Below are positions 24,731 through 33,472 of a stretch of DNA of 64,000 nucleotides, piece after piece. A model generated the notes under the pieces. That model was given only the letters and a program-made list of their open reading frames with translations, had not been told where the DNA came from and did not search any database. The stretch comes from Treponema sp. GTDB taxonomy: Bacteria > Spirochaetota > Spirochaetia > Treponematales > Treponemataceae. Location: positions 124,001-188,000 of the forward strand of contig JAGBGX010000010.1 of the NCBI GenBank assembly GCA_017935745.1. Direction: 5' to 3'. A program made the position numbers and the translations under genes. Each line of letters opens with the position of its first letter. Within the stretch, counting starts at the first letter, position 1.

Positions 24731-26806
24731 TTACATTTTCCAGCACTTGAAATTTTCCTTGCTGCATTCAGGCTTTTTATATCCGCACCGCGGAGCAAAC
24801 GGACAGCCCGGCTCAGGATGCGCCGGATCTGTCACGCGCCCTGGAATTGCAGAAAGCTTTTGAGCGGAATAATGCATTCCGAATTTGGGGCTTGAAGAAA
24901 GCAGCGCCTTTGTGTACGGGTTCCGCGGATTCCGTATAATCTGCTCGCAGGCGCCTTTTTCCATAATCATTCCGCCGTACATGACGATTATGCTGTCGCA
25001 GAATGAAGCGACCAGGTCTATGTTGTGGCTTATAAACAGTATGGAAAGCCCGCGCGTTTTGCGGAGCTCGGAAAGCAGCGAGGCAATCTGCGCCTGAATT
25101 GTCACGTCAAGGGCAGTCGTCGGCTCATCTGCAATAAGAAGATCGCATCCCTGGGCAAGTGCAAGCGCAATGCTGATTCTCTGGAGCTGGCCTCCTGAAA
25201 ACTGGTGCGGGAAATTTTTCAGCCGCTTTTCAGGATCGGGCAGACCGACTTCCTTTAGAAGAGATGATGCCTTTTCATCGCACTGAGCCTTGGAAAGCTC
25301 CGGCTGGGAATTCCTGAATGTTTCAGCGAACACAGAGCTGATGTTCTGAAGCGGATCAAATGAGCGTCCCGGTTCCTGAAAGATGGAGCCGATTTTTCTT
25401 CCGCGCAGTTCCCGCAGCTGGCTTTGGGAAAGCGAAGACAGCTCGATTCCCTTGAAAAAAATTTTTCCTTCCACGGATGCGTTTTGCGGCAGAAGCCCGG
25501 TGACTGCTGTTGTGGAAACTGATTTTCCAGAGCCGCTTTCGCCTACGATGCCAAGAATTTCACCGCGCTTCATTGTGTATGAAATGCCGCGCACAGCCTG
25601 AATCTGCTCAGCCTTGTTTCCGCGCATAACGCTGAACGTGACATACAGGCCCTGGACTGCCAGAAACAGATTCTGCATTTCAGCAAGCGAACAGTCGTAC
25701 TGAATCTGGCGGGACTGACGGGATGCTGTGCGGAACCGTTTCTTCCACGAAGGAAATACGGAATGGTAGGGATCAAAAAAATCCCGCAGGCTGTCCCCGA
25801 GAAAGTTGAAGGCTAGCGTTATGGCAAGCAGAAGCCATACAGGAGTCAAAAGCCACGGAAAATGTTTCAGGTTGTTCAGCGTTGAAATGTCTCGGTTTAT
25901 GAGGGAGCCCCAGCTTACTGCCGGATCATTTATTCCAAGTCCCAGATATGAAAGCGTTGTTTCGCTCATGATAAATCCCGGAACTGAAAGTGTCGCGCTG
26001 ACAATCAGCAGGCTTGAAATCTGCGGAATGATGTGGCGGAATATAATGACAAGCGACGGTGTTCCTTCCAGCATGGCGTTCTGCACGAATTCCTCGCGCT
26101 TTATCGAATGGATCATGCCGCGCAGCGTCCGTGCGCTTCCCGGCCATCCGACAAGAGAAAGAATTACTGTGATTACCATGTATGAGGTTCCCGAGTCCAT
26201 GCTTGTGTTTAAAAGCGAGCGCAAAAAGAGAATGAGGTACAGGCTTGGAATCAGCATGAAAAATTCGCTGAACCGCATAATCATCCAGTCGGCTGAGCCT
26301 CCGTAAAATCCTGCAAGTCCGCCAAAAATGACTGCGAGCAGAAGGGAGACTGCGCTTGCTACAAATCCGATGGTGAGCGAAATGCGGCTTCCGTAGACAA
26401 TCCGCGAGAACAGGTCTCTGCCCAGATTGTCCGCGCCGAGCAGAAAGACAGGGTAGCTGTTTCCTGCTGAATCAGGCTTTGTGCCGAACAAGTGAATGCT
26501 GCATGGAATAAAGCCGAGAACCTTGTACGGCTGCCCGCGGCTGAACAGCTGAATGTCGTGGTACAGGCCTTTCACTTTTGCGTAGCGCCAGGTGGTGGTT
26601 TCAAGAACCCGGAATTCGCGCGCCTTGAGTCCCCGTGAAGTCAGCTCAATGTTTGCGGGATGAAATGTGCCTTCTGGAAAGGAAGCTGTGGCGGAGTAGG
26701 GCGCAATGAATTCTGCAAAAATCATCATGATATATAGCAGAACAATAAAGACAAGCGAAACCAGGGCAAGCGGCTGGCGCATCACATATTTAAAAAACTG
26801 TTTCAT
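24731..26806 (-). CDS. OppC-type permease fused to OppD-type ATPase
   Basis: A 691-residue protein. Residues 1 to about 350 form an OppC/DppC permease: N-terminal helix, large periplasmic loop, LLGADNLGRDLFSRIVYGSRISL, EGTPSLVIIFRHIIPQ coupling (EAA) loop and a final helix at WLLTPVWLLLAITLAFNF. From residue 377 an OppD-like ATPase follows: Walker A GESGSGKS (422-429), FSGGQLQRISIALAL signature, LLIADEPTTALD and C-terminal GCPFAPRCGYKKPEC. The frame is continuous and no ribosome site precedes Met377. Permease and ATPase are normally separate polypeptides. It sits 1 nt after the OppB-like gene. Confidence 0.88.
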   Translation of the reverse strand: MKQFFKYVMRQPLALVSLVFIVLLYIMMIFAEFIAPYSATASFPEGTFHPANIELTSRGLKAREFRVLETTTWRYAKVKGLYHDIQLFSRGQPYKVLGFIPCSIHLFGTKPDSAGNSYPVFLLGADNLGRDLFSRIVYGSRISLTIGFVASAVSLLLAVIFGGLAGFYGGSADWMIMRFSEFFMLIPSLYLILFLRSLLNTSMDSGTSYMVITVILSLVGWPGSARTLRGMIHSIKREEFVQNAMLEGTPSLVIIFRHIIPQISSLLIVSATLSVPGFIMSETTLSYLGLGINDPAVSWGSLINRDISTLNNLKHFPWLLTPVWLLLAITLAFNFLGDSLRDFFDPYHSVFPSWKKRFRTASRQSRQIQYDCSLAEMQNLFLAVQGLYVTFSVMRGNKAEQIQAVRGISYTMKRGEILGIVGESGSGKSVSTTAVTGLLPQNASVEGKIFFKGIELSSLSQSQLRELRGRKIGSIFQEPGRSFDPLQNISSVFAETFRNSQPELSKAQCDEKASSLLKEVGLPDPEKRLKNFPHQFSGGQLQRISIALALAQGCDLLIADEPTTALDVTIQAQIASLLSELRKTRGLSILFISHNIDLVASFCDSIIVMYGGMIMEKGACEQIIRNPRNPYTKALLSSSPKFGMHYSAQKLSAIPGRVTDPAHPEPGCPFAPRCGYKKPECSKENFKCWKM

Positions 26807-26807
26807 G

Positions 26808-27911
26808 TTACGAGTCCTTTCCGTAGCGGATTCTCGGATCCAAGGCAGCGAGCAGAATGTCGGAAATCACCATGCCGGCAAGCACAAGCGCGGAAACAAA
26901 CATGCTGTTTGCAAGAACAAGGTTCACGTCTTGCTGCGTGACCGCCTCATACATCAGCCTTCCGATTCCGGGATATGCGAAAATTATTTCAAGAATCAAG
27001 CTTCCGCTGAAAAGGCTTGCGAGCAGGTTTGCGCTTCCTGTGATGTACGGATTCAGCGTGTTTTTAAATGCATGGTTCAGGTAAATCCGCTTTTCGCTGA
27101 TTCCCCGCGAGCGCAGCGCCATTATATACGGAAGCCCCATCTGGTCCAGCATGGTGGAGCGTATCATTCTCATCGTTCCGCCGACTCCGCCCAGGAATGA
27201 GGCAAGCAGCGGCAGAAACACATGGTGAATATAGCTGAAGGAAAACTTCACAGGATTTTCTGAAAACGGAAAGTCCGGGAATCCTGTGACTGGAAAAAGC
27301 CCTGTCACAGAGGCAAAAAGCTGCAGCAGAATCAAAAGGAGAATTCCCGGGAACGCATGAAAAAACAGCGCAAAAAATGTTGCCGCTACGTCAGTCCGGG
27401 TTCCTGCCTTGCTTGAAAAGTACACCCCCAGAAGAAACGAAAATGATGTGATAAAGACAAGCGAAATCAAATTCAGTATAATGGAATTTTTAAGCCGTGA
27501 AAGAATCAGGAAGCTTACCGGCGCCCGGGAAATGAGGCTCACTCCCAAATCATGGTGTACAAAGATTCTTTTGAGCCAGTCGGCGTACTGGCTGTAGAAC
27601 GGCTTGTCAAGCCCAAGCTCTTCCCGCAGCTTTTGTTCCTGCCCGGACGTAAAGCTGCTGTCCTGCACTGCCTGGCTTTTTGCGGCGGAAGAAGAATTCA
27701 TGCTCGTTGCAATCTGCTGCGTCATCATCTGATCTACAATGTCGCCGGGCGCCAGTTCCATCAGGGCGAACAGCGCGAGTCCCAGCAGAAAGAGCAGGAC
27801 TGCCATTGTTACAATTCTTCCTGCGATAAAGGCTGCAAGGGGATTTTTCTTTTTCAGGCAGCGAAACGGAAAAGAAACAGTTCCCGCGATTTTTTTCAAA
27901 AATGTTTTCAT
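26808..27911 (-). CDS. oligopeptide ABC transporter permease (OppB/DppB-like)
   Basis: A 367-residue permease from the ATG at 27911 (AAGGGG site); a start at 27947 lacks one. One N-terminal helix, a periplasmic stretch carrying ELGLDKPFYSQYADWLKRIFVHHDLGVS, five further helices and the EAA-type loop ALRSRGISEKRIYLNHAFKNTLNP, with LEIIFAYPGIGRLMYEAV near the end. It pairs with the fused OppC-OppD protein. A Ser/Gln-rich insertion (SSAAKSQAVQDSS) occurs around residues 72-84. Confidence 0.9.
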   Translation of the reverse strand: MKTFLKKIAGTVSFPFRCLKKKNPLAAFIAGRIVTMAVLLFLLGLALFALMELAPGDIVDQMMTQQIATSMNSSSAAKSQAVQDSSFTSGQEQKLREELGLDKPFYSQYADWLKRIFVHHDLGVSLISRAPVSFLILSRLKNSIILNLISLVFITSFSFLLGVYFSSKAGTRTDVAATFFALFFHAFPGILLLILLQLFASVTGLFPVTGFPDFPFSENPVKFSFSYIHHVFLPLLASFLGGVGGTMRMIRSTMLDQMGLPYIMALRSRGISEKRIYLNHAFKNTLNPYITGSANLLASLFSGSLILEIIFAYPGIGRLMYEAVTQQDVNLVLANSMFVSALVLAGMVISDILLAALDPRIRYGKDS

Positions 27912-27948
27912 TCTGGCTTCCCCTTGGATCGAGCTGGGCAGATGCATC

Positions 27949-29784
27949 TCAGCGGATTCCGCTTAGAAAAATCCGTTCAGTCAGCGCGCCGTTCATATTG
28001 TCATAAAAAAAGTTGGAGCTGTCCCATTTGTCTTGAAGGGCAGTAAATGATTTTGTGCTGACAAGATAAATGACCGGGCACTGCTCAAGAAGTATCGACT
28101 GGTATTCGTCCCAGATTTTTTTTGCCTGCCTGCTGCTGTTTGTGTACGAGCCTTCATTGTAAAGGTAGTCAATCCGTGCCTCCCACTCAGTTGCCGGCGT
28201 TTTCTGCTCGGGATACCATACATGGAGATTTCCTGTGGACGGCCAGACATTGCTTCCCTGCGTGGGAAAAATATTTGAGCCAAGCCCTATGAAAACAGAC
28301 TGCCAGTCGTATGTTGCTGTCAGATGCTCAATCAGCTTCTGAAAGTCAACCTGCCGGACACGTATAGTGATTCCGATTCCCGCGCACTCGTCAGCGACAA
28401 TCTGCGCAATATCATTTGCAGTTGTGCTTCCGGAAGCGATTGTCAGGTCGAATGCAATTTCATTTCCGTGCGCATCCCGCATCGTTCCCTGTGCATCCCG
28501 GCTGATTCCAATCCGTGCCAGAAGCCGCACTGCCTGCTCCTTGTCAAACCGGTACTTCAATGTGATTTCTTCATTATAATACGGATTTACATGCGGAAAA
28601 AAATGGTACTTCGGCTCGGCAAGCCCTCTGTATGTCTGGGAAATAATCCGTTCCCGGTTTAAAAGGCAGCTCATTGCCTGCCTGAATTCTTTTTTTGTAA
28701 ACCACGTGTAGAAATTTTTTTCACGGTTTTTAGGATTCTGATTGAAAGTCCACATTCCGGCGCTGAGCGAGCCTTCCGAGCGGAAAACAGTGTAGCCGCC
28801 GTTCTGGCCATTTATAACGGCATCAACTTCTTCCGGCGTTGGAGAATACAGCTCCATTTTTCCCTGCTTGAACAGAAGATATTCTGTGCGCGGATTTCCG
28901 ACAATCTGTACAATCTTTGTCTGCACGTATGTTGCTGTCTGTCCTGCTGAGTCTTTTTCCCAGTAATGCGGATTTTTTTTATAGACGATTCTCTGCCCTG
29001 GAACGTATTCAGTGATATGCCATCGTCCCATGGAAGGAATTTCTGTTACATCACAGTCCGCCTTGAACAGATCTTTTACGCCGGCCGCGCCTTTTTCTTC
29101 CTTTGCCTTTTTATAAATAAACGAAGGGCAGAATTCCATGTTTGTGGCAAGCAGCGGATCTGCAATAATCCGCGGAAAAACAAAATCGAATTTCCTGTCG
29201 CTGATTTTTACGCATTGTATTCTCTGCGATGTTCCGTCCGGCATGGAGACAAACTGGCTGTTGTATCCTGAGCTTTGGAATTCAGGATCGCCCGCAATTT
29301 CATTGTACCAGAAGACAATGTCATCTGCGGTAACCGGGACTTTTTTTTCACTTCCATGCCATGTCCAGTACAGATTGTCCCGCAGCGTGTAGTGAACGGT
29401 GAGTGTGCCGTTCTCCTCGTCAGTTTCAACTTCAAACAGCGCGGCTTTCGGAACCCATTGTTTTGAGGATGTGTCATAGTCAACAAGCGCTTCCAGAGTC
29501 TGATTGATGATTCCCGCGCTTTCAGCATCCCGTTCCGCTATGTACTGGTTGAACGTCTTTGGATCGGCGCTGACAGAAGAATACCATGTTCCTCCTTCAG
29601 TTCCGTCACTGTACGGCCCTCCGTTCCATGGCTTGCTTTTTGTTTTTTCCAGCAGCAGCGCGCCTGAATTTTTTGTATACTCGGCAATTTCTTCCAGCGT
29701 CATTTCCGGTGACTTTTGTCCGCAGCCCATAACCGCAAGTCCGCATGCAAAAAGCACAGATGCTGCCGCCTGATTCTTTTTCAT
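27949..29784 (-). CDS. extracellular solute-binding lipoprotein, family 5 (peptide type)
   Basis: A 611-residue lipoprotein with signal MKKNQAAASVLFACGLAVMGC (lipobox AVMGC). The SBP_bac_5 fold shows FNQTLEAL-like INQTLEALVDYD, VTADDIVFWYNEI, FRQAMSCLLNRERI and QVDFQKLIEHL. It delivers oligopeptides (or, in this family, sometimes oligosaccharides) to the permeases downstream. It starts 12 nt after the dnaX stop region, so dnaX read-through may feed the operon; an AGCCGGAG-like ribosome site precedes the ATG. Confidence 0.9.
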   Translation of the reverse strand: MKKNQAAASVLFACGLAVMGCGQKSPEMTLEEIAEYTKNSGALLLEKTKSKPWNGGPYSDGTEGGTWYSSVSADPKTFNQYIAERDAESAGIINQTLEALVDYDTSSKQWVPKAALFEVETDEENGTLTVHYTLRDNLYWTWHGSEKKVPVTADDIVFWYNEIAGDPEFQSSGYNSQFVSMPDGTSQRIQCVKISDRKFDFVFPRIIADPLLATNMEFCPSFIYKKAKEEKGAAGVKDLFKADCDVTEIPSMGRWHITEYVPGQRIVYKKNPHYWEKDSAGQTATYVQTKIVQIVGNPRTEYLLFKQGKMELYSPTPEEVDAVINGQNGGYTVFRSEGSLSAGMWTFNQNPKNREKNFYTWFTKKEFRQAMSCLLNRERIISQTYRGLAEPKYHFFPHVNPYYNEEITLKYRFDKEQAVRLLARIGISRDAQGTMRDAHGNEIAFDLTIASGSTTANDIAQIVADECAGIGITIRVRQVDFQKLIEHLTATYDWQSVFIGLGSNIFPTQGSNVWPSTGNLHVWYPEQKTPATEWEARIDYLYNEGSYTNSSRQAKKIWDEYQSILLEQCPVIYLVSTKSFTALQDKWDSSNFFYDNMNGALTERIFLSGIR

Positions 29785-29796
29785 ATCTGCTCCGGA

Positions 29797-31545
29797 TTAT
29801 TCCCGTCCTGCGACAGTTCCCTTGAAAACATCGCGGAGAATTTCTACTTCCGCAGGCAAAGGGGCATTTTTGTTCATATCCTTTTTTTCGGCAAGCTGTA
29901 TCTCAAAGTTCAGCGGCTTTCCATATACCTTTGAAAGGTATTCAGTTATTTTGTGCGACTGGCTTTGAATTTGCATTTTCTCAAACAGCGTTCCGCTCGT
30001 TGCGCTTACCGTGTCTCCTTCCTTTTTCCAGCCGGAAGCCTGCATCAGGCTGCTTGCGAGCATCACGTCATCAACTGAAAAATCTGAAATCATTGCTTCG
30101 GCTGCTTTCTGAATGTCAGGGCATTCTTCACCTTGAAAAGATGCGGCCTGAATTTCAGCGGCTGCCGGTTCTTGCTGCTGCTCAGTTCCGCCCGGCGCAC
30201 AGGCTGAATTTCTTTGAGGCGGTTCAGCTCCGCCATCATAAAAAGGGCTTTTGCTTTCCCTGCCGAGCGCGCTGAATGTTGGAACCGGGCCCGGGGATTT
30301 TTCAGCAGAAGTCCGTGTGTCTCCAGATGCATTTTGGATTTCGCTGGCGGTGTTTTTTTCCGCGCTGTGTTCCGCAGGATATATGTTCCGGGAGCCTGCT
30401 GCGTTCATGAGAAGCGGCTTGACGGCATCGACTGCTTTTTTTACTTCTGCCGCAGAAACATATTCCTTGAGCCAGCAGAGCCTGGAAACCGCAAGCTCGC
30501 ATTCATATCTCGGGCTGAGAGAATACCTTGCATCACGGTACAGCTGCATAAAGATGCTGAGCGCCCGCTCAATCTGAACCGGATTCCATGCGTTCAGGAC
30601 ATCAGCTGAAAAACGTTCTGCGCTGTGTCCCAGAAGAGACTCTTTTTTTATTCCGCTTTTTATAAGAAGCAGCGAGCGCAGATAGTCTGTGCAGTTTGAA
30701 ATAAACTGCTCGATGCTGATTCCGTTCTGAATGCATTCATCAAGCTTCAAAAGCGCCTGGGCGCAGTCTTTTTTTACGCACAGCCCGAAAAGTTCGTTCA
30801 GGCTGTCCACTCCTAAAAGGCCGAGCTTGTCGCGGATTTTTTCGTATGTTATTTCCCCGTCAGAAAACGCTGCAACCTGATCGAACAGAGTGTAGGAGTC
30901 GCGCATGGAGCCTGTTGCTTCCCGTGCAATCCAGTACAGGGCTTCGTCTTCCGCCTTGATTCCAAGCTCCGCGGCGGCAAGTGCAAGCTGCTCTTTTACT
31001 TTTTCAACCGGCACAAGCCTGAAGCTGAACTGCTGGCACCGCGACTTTATTGTTGCGGGAACTTTCTGAAGCTCCGTTGTGGCGAACATAAAGACGCAGT
31101 ACGGCGGCGGCTCTTCAATTGTCTTTAAAAGCGCGTTGAATGCTGAAGTTGAAAGCATATGAACTTCATCGATTATATAAATTTTATAGCGGCATGAATT
31201 CGGCGGAAACAGCACTTCGTCCTTGATCTGGCGCACATCGTTTACGCTTGTGTTTGAAGCTCCGTCAATTTCAATAACATCCAATGATGAGCCTGCCGTG
31301 ATTTCCTTGCAGGCAGAGCATTTTCCGCAGGGCTGCGCAGTCGGCCCGTTTTCGCAGTTCAAGGCCTTGGCAAGAATCCGTGCGGTTGAAGTCTTTCCGC
31401 ATCCGCGCGGGCCTGAAAACAAGTATGCATGCGCTATTTTTTTTGACTGGATTGAATTCTTCAGCGTCTCTGCAACAAATTCCTGCCCGACAAGATTTTC
31501 AAAATTCTGAGGGCGACGTCTGGTCGCTGTCACTTCATAAGCCAT
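29797..31545 (-). CDS. dnaX: DNA polymerase III tau/gamma subunit
   Basis: A 582-residue clamp-loader ATPase. MAYEVTATRRRPQNFENLVGQ, Walker A GPRGCGKTST, zinc site (CENGPTAQPCGKCSACKEI), DEVHMLS Walker B, SRC sensor (KSRCQQFSFRL), then a low-complexity Pro/Glu linker and a C-terminal domain. The start codon is preceded by no ribosome site but by a -10-like TATTCT 8 nt upstream. Direct downstream linkage to a peptide transporter rather than to ybaB-recR is unusual. Confidence 0.95.
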   Translation of the reverse strand: MAYEVTATRRRPQNFENLVGQEFVAETLKNSIQSKKIAHAYLFSGPRGCGKTSTARILAKALNCENGPTAQPCGKCSACKEITAGSSLDVIEIDGASNTSVNDVRQIKDEVLFPPNSCRYKIYIIDEVHMLSTSAFNALLKTIEEPPPYCVFMFATTELQKVPATIKSRCQQFSFRLVPVEKVKEQLALAAAELGIKAEDEALYWIAREATGSMRDSYTLFDQVAAFSDGEITYEKIRDKLGLLGVDSLNELFGLCVKKDCAQALLKLDECIQNGISIEQFISNCTDYLRSLLLIKSGIKKESLLGHSAERFSADVLNAWNPVQIERALSIFMQLYRDARYSLSPRYECELAVSRLCWLKEYVSAAEVKKAVDAVKPLLMNAAGSRNIYPAEHSAEKNTASEIQNASGDTRTSAEKSPGPVPTFSALGRESKSPFYDGGAEPPQRNSACAPGGTEQQQEPAAAEIQAASFQGEECPDIQKAAEAMISDFSVDDVMLASSLMQASGWKKEGDTVSATSGTLFEKMQIQSQSHKITEYLSKVYGKPLNFEIQLAEKKDMNKNAPLPAEVEILRDVFKGTVAGRE

Positions 31546-31553
31546 ATCATAAT

Positions 31554-31582
31554 AGAATACAGTAAAAATCCAATTGTTACAA
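31554..31582 (-). promoter_or_regulatory. candidate dnaX promoter
   Basis: -35 TTGTAA (31582-31577), 17-nt spacer, -10 TATTCT (31559-31554), then 8 nt to the ATG at 31545. Each hexamer matches consensus at 4 of 6. The geometry predicts transcription starting at or next to the start codon. Confidence 0.4.
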
Positions 31583-31690
31583 TCATCTTGCGCTCATCTG
31601 AAAAATGCTTTATGTTTCAAAGCTAGGGCAGTGCATGTGCTGTGCATCGTGAATATCATCCGTTTTTTTTATAACTGAAGAGCAGACAGT

Positions 31691-33286
31691 ATGAAAACCA
31701 AAAAGAAAATAAAATTCAGCATAAGCATTCAGATTTCAATTTTCCTTATGCTTGTTGCCTTTATCCCGGTTGCGGTAATGATGGCTTTAAAGACATACGA
31801 GCGGCAGCAGCTTTCCATGCTGGAAAATTCAAATGTCCAGCAGGCGCGGCTTGTGTCTGCTGCACTCGGCTTCAAGAGTGAAATTGACAGGGAATATGCG
31901 CGTGCGCTTTTGCAGAATATGAACGGACAGTTCGACAGCAGAATCCGCATTCTGGACAAGGATGGAACTCTTCTTGCCGACTCCGCAAGCTATGCTGATA
32001 AAAAAAGGTTTCCCGTGCCGCAGCAGCCGTTCAGAAATTCAGTCAGAAAAAATCCTGATGAAAATATTATCTACCGGATTCTTTCGTTTCCGATCCGGCT
32101 GCACAGAAAGCTGTTCCGTCCTCCTGTTGAAACTATGTACAGCAGCTCTGATTTTTACAGCGGCAGGAGCGTGTTCGGCGGAAGCGAAGTGAAAGCTGCG
32201 CTCAGCGGAAGATACGGAGCTGCAACAAGAATTTCTGCGGGAGATCAGGTAAGCGTCACGCTGTACTCTGCGGTTCCCGTTTTTTGTTTTGCAGGAAGCG
32301 GCGGCCGGACTGTTGCCGGAGCTGTTCTTGTGAACCGCTCGACGTATAAAATTCTTCAGAACCTTTATGAGCTTCGGCTTGACCTTGGAAAAATTTTCTT
32401 GCAGTCACTTGCCGCTGTTTTTCTTATCTCTCTTTTTCTTGCCTTTAGAATCAGTGTTCCGCTCAAAACGCTTTCCCGGCAGGCTGCGGAGTGCGCCGAT
32501 AAAAAAGGCCGGATTTTCTTTACGGAATTTGCCGGAAGCAGGCGCAATGATGAAATCGGCGGATTGTCCCGTTCCTTTTCCAGCCTTATCAGGCGGCTTG
32601 ACAAGCGCATTCTGTTCAGCCAGACATTTTCTTCTGACATTTCCCATGAATTTAAAAATCCTTTGGCTGCAATACGGACTTCTGCTGAGCTTCTCGGAGA
32701 GCCGCTTTCGGACAAAGAGCGGCAGGAGCTGAGCCGCGCGGTTTTGGATGAAGTGAACCATCTGCAGCTGCTGCTTTCAGGAATCAGAAACATTTCAAAA
32801 ATTGACGCAGAATCTGACGCTGGAATATCTGAAGCAATTCCTGCGAACAGCTGCGTACAGAATGTCATTTCCAGAATCAGGAGCCGCTGCCCTGATGTCC
32901 GGATTGATTTTTCTTCCGGCAGAGAAGAAATTTTTTTGCGCTGTCCGCAGGATTATCTGGAGCGGCTGGCAGAAAACCTGATTGAAAATGCCGCGGGATT
33001 TGGAGACTGCGTGTCAGTCAGGACAGATGTTTTGGACGGAAGAAAAGGCTCGCCGCAGTTTTTCTGCCTTGCGGTTGACGACAATGGAACTGGAGTTGCA
33101 GAGCAGTTCCGTGAAAAAATTTTTGAGCGGTTTTACTCGGACCGTGCGCAGGAGCAGAAGTCAGGTCATACCGGGCTTGGACTTTCAATCGTCAAGTCAA
33201 TCGCTGATTCCATGGAAGGAACAGTTTCAGTTGAACAGAGCGTAACGCTTGGCGGCGCGCGTTTTGTTGTTTCTGTTCCGATGTAA
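31691..33286 (+). CDS. creC: sensor histidine kinase (CreC-like)
   Basis: A 531-residue kinase: N-terminal helix (about 10-35), periplasmic sensor (about 36-230), second helix (FLQSLAAVFLISLFLAF), HAMP-like linker, dimerisation domain with phospho-acceptor His319 in SSDISHEFKNPLAA, and HATPase with NLIENA, VDDNGTGV and HTGLGLSIVKSI. The following CreD-like and OmpR-type regulator genes support a CreC role (envelope or carbon signal sensing). The signal is unknown. Confidence 0.85.
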   Translation: MKTKKKIKFSISIQISIFLMLVAFIPVAVMMALKTYERQQLSMLENSNVQQARLVSAALGFKSEIDREYARALLQNMNGQFDSRIRILDKDGTLLADSASYADKKRFPVPQQPFRNSVRKNPDENIIYRILSFPIRLHRKLFRPPVETMYSSSDFYSGRSVFGGSEVKAALSGRYGAATRISAGDQVSVTLYSAVPVFCFAGSGGRTVAGAVLVNRSTYKILQNLYELRLDLGKIFLQSLAAVFLISLFLAFRISVPLKTLSRQAAECADKKGRIFFTEFAGSRRNDEIGGLSRSFSSLIRRLDKRILFSQTFSSDISHEFKNPLAAIRTSAELLGEPLSDKERQELSRAVLDEVNHLQLLLSGIRNISKIDAESDAGISEAIPANSCVQNVISRIRSRCPDVRIDFSSGREEIFLRCPQDYLERLAENLIENAAGFGDCVSVRTDVLDGRKGSPQFFCLAVDDNGTGVAEQFREKIFERFYSDRAQEQKSGHTGLGLSIVKSIADSMEGTVSVEQSVTLGGARFVVSVPM

Positions 33287-33380
33287 GCTGCCCGAGAATT
33301 CATTTTCTTTTTTCCAAAAAGACACTGTTTTGCCATACTTTTGCCGCACTTTCCTGCTACCATTCCTCTGAAAAAATCAA

Positions 33381-33465
33381 GGAGGGTGTAATAAAGACTT
33401 TGTCGAAACTGCCGCCAAAGTTTTTATTCACAAGTTCGCGTTGCGAACTTTCTTATCAACGGAGG
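33381..33465 (+). promoter_or_regulatory. structured 5' leader of creD (leader family copy 1)
   Basis: Two stems in the 186-bp creC-creD gap. Stem 1 is 11 bp (33391-33401 with 33417-33427, one G-U). Stem 2 is AAGTTCGC/GCGAACTT (33432-33439, 33443-33450) closed by GTT. TTATCAAC follows at 33453-33460, then the GGAGG ribosome site. The order GGAG..GTGTAA, stem 1, stem 2, TTATCAAC repeats at 54491 before another gene, and stem 2 plus TATCAAC recurs before thyX. Probably a cis-acting RNA controlling translation. Confidence 0.55.
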
Positions 33466-33472
33466 ATTTTTT

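Noticed and set aside
30643-30649. A seven-A run in dnaX in the A-AAA-AAA register that could cause -1 frameshifting to a short gamma-like form
   Set aside because: The shift would end the protein near residue 313, inside domain III, unlike E. coli gamma which ends after it; no strong downstream hairpin. Such runs are common in this genome.
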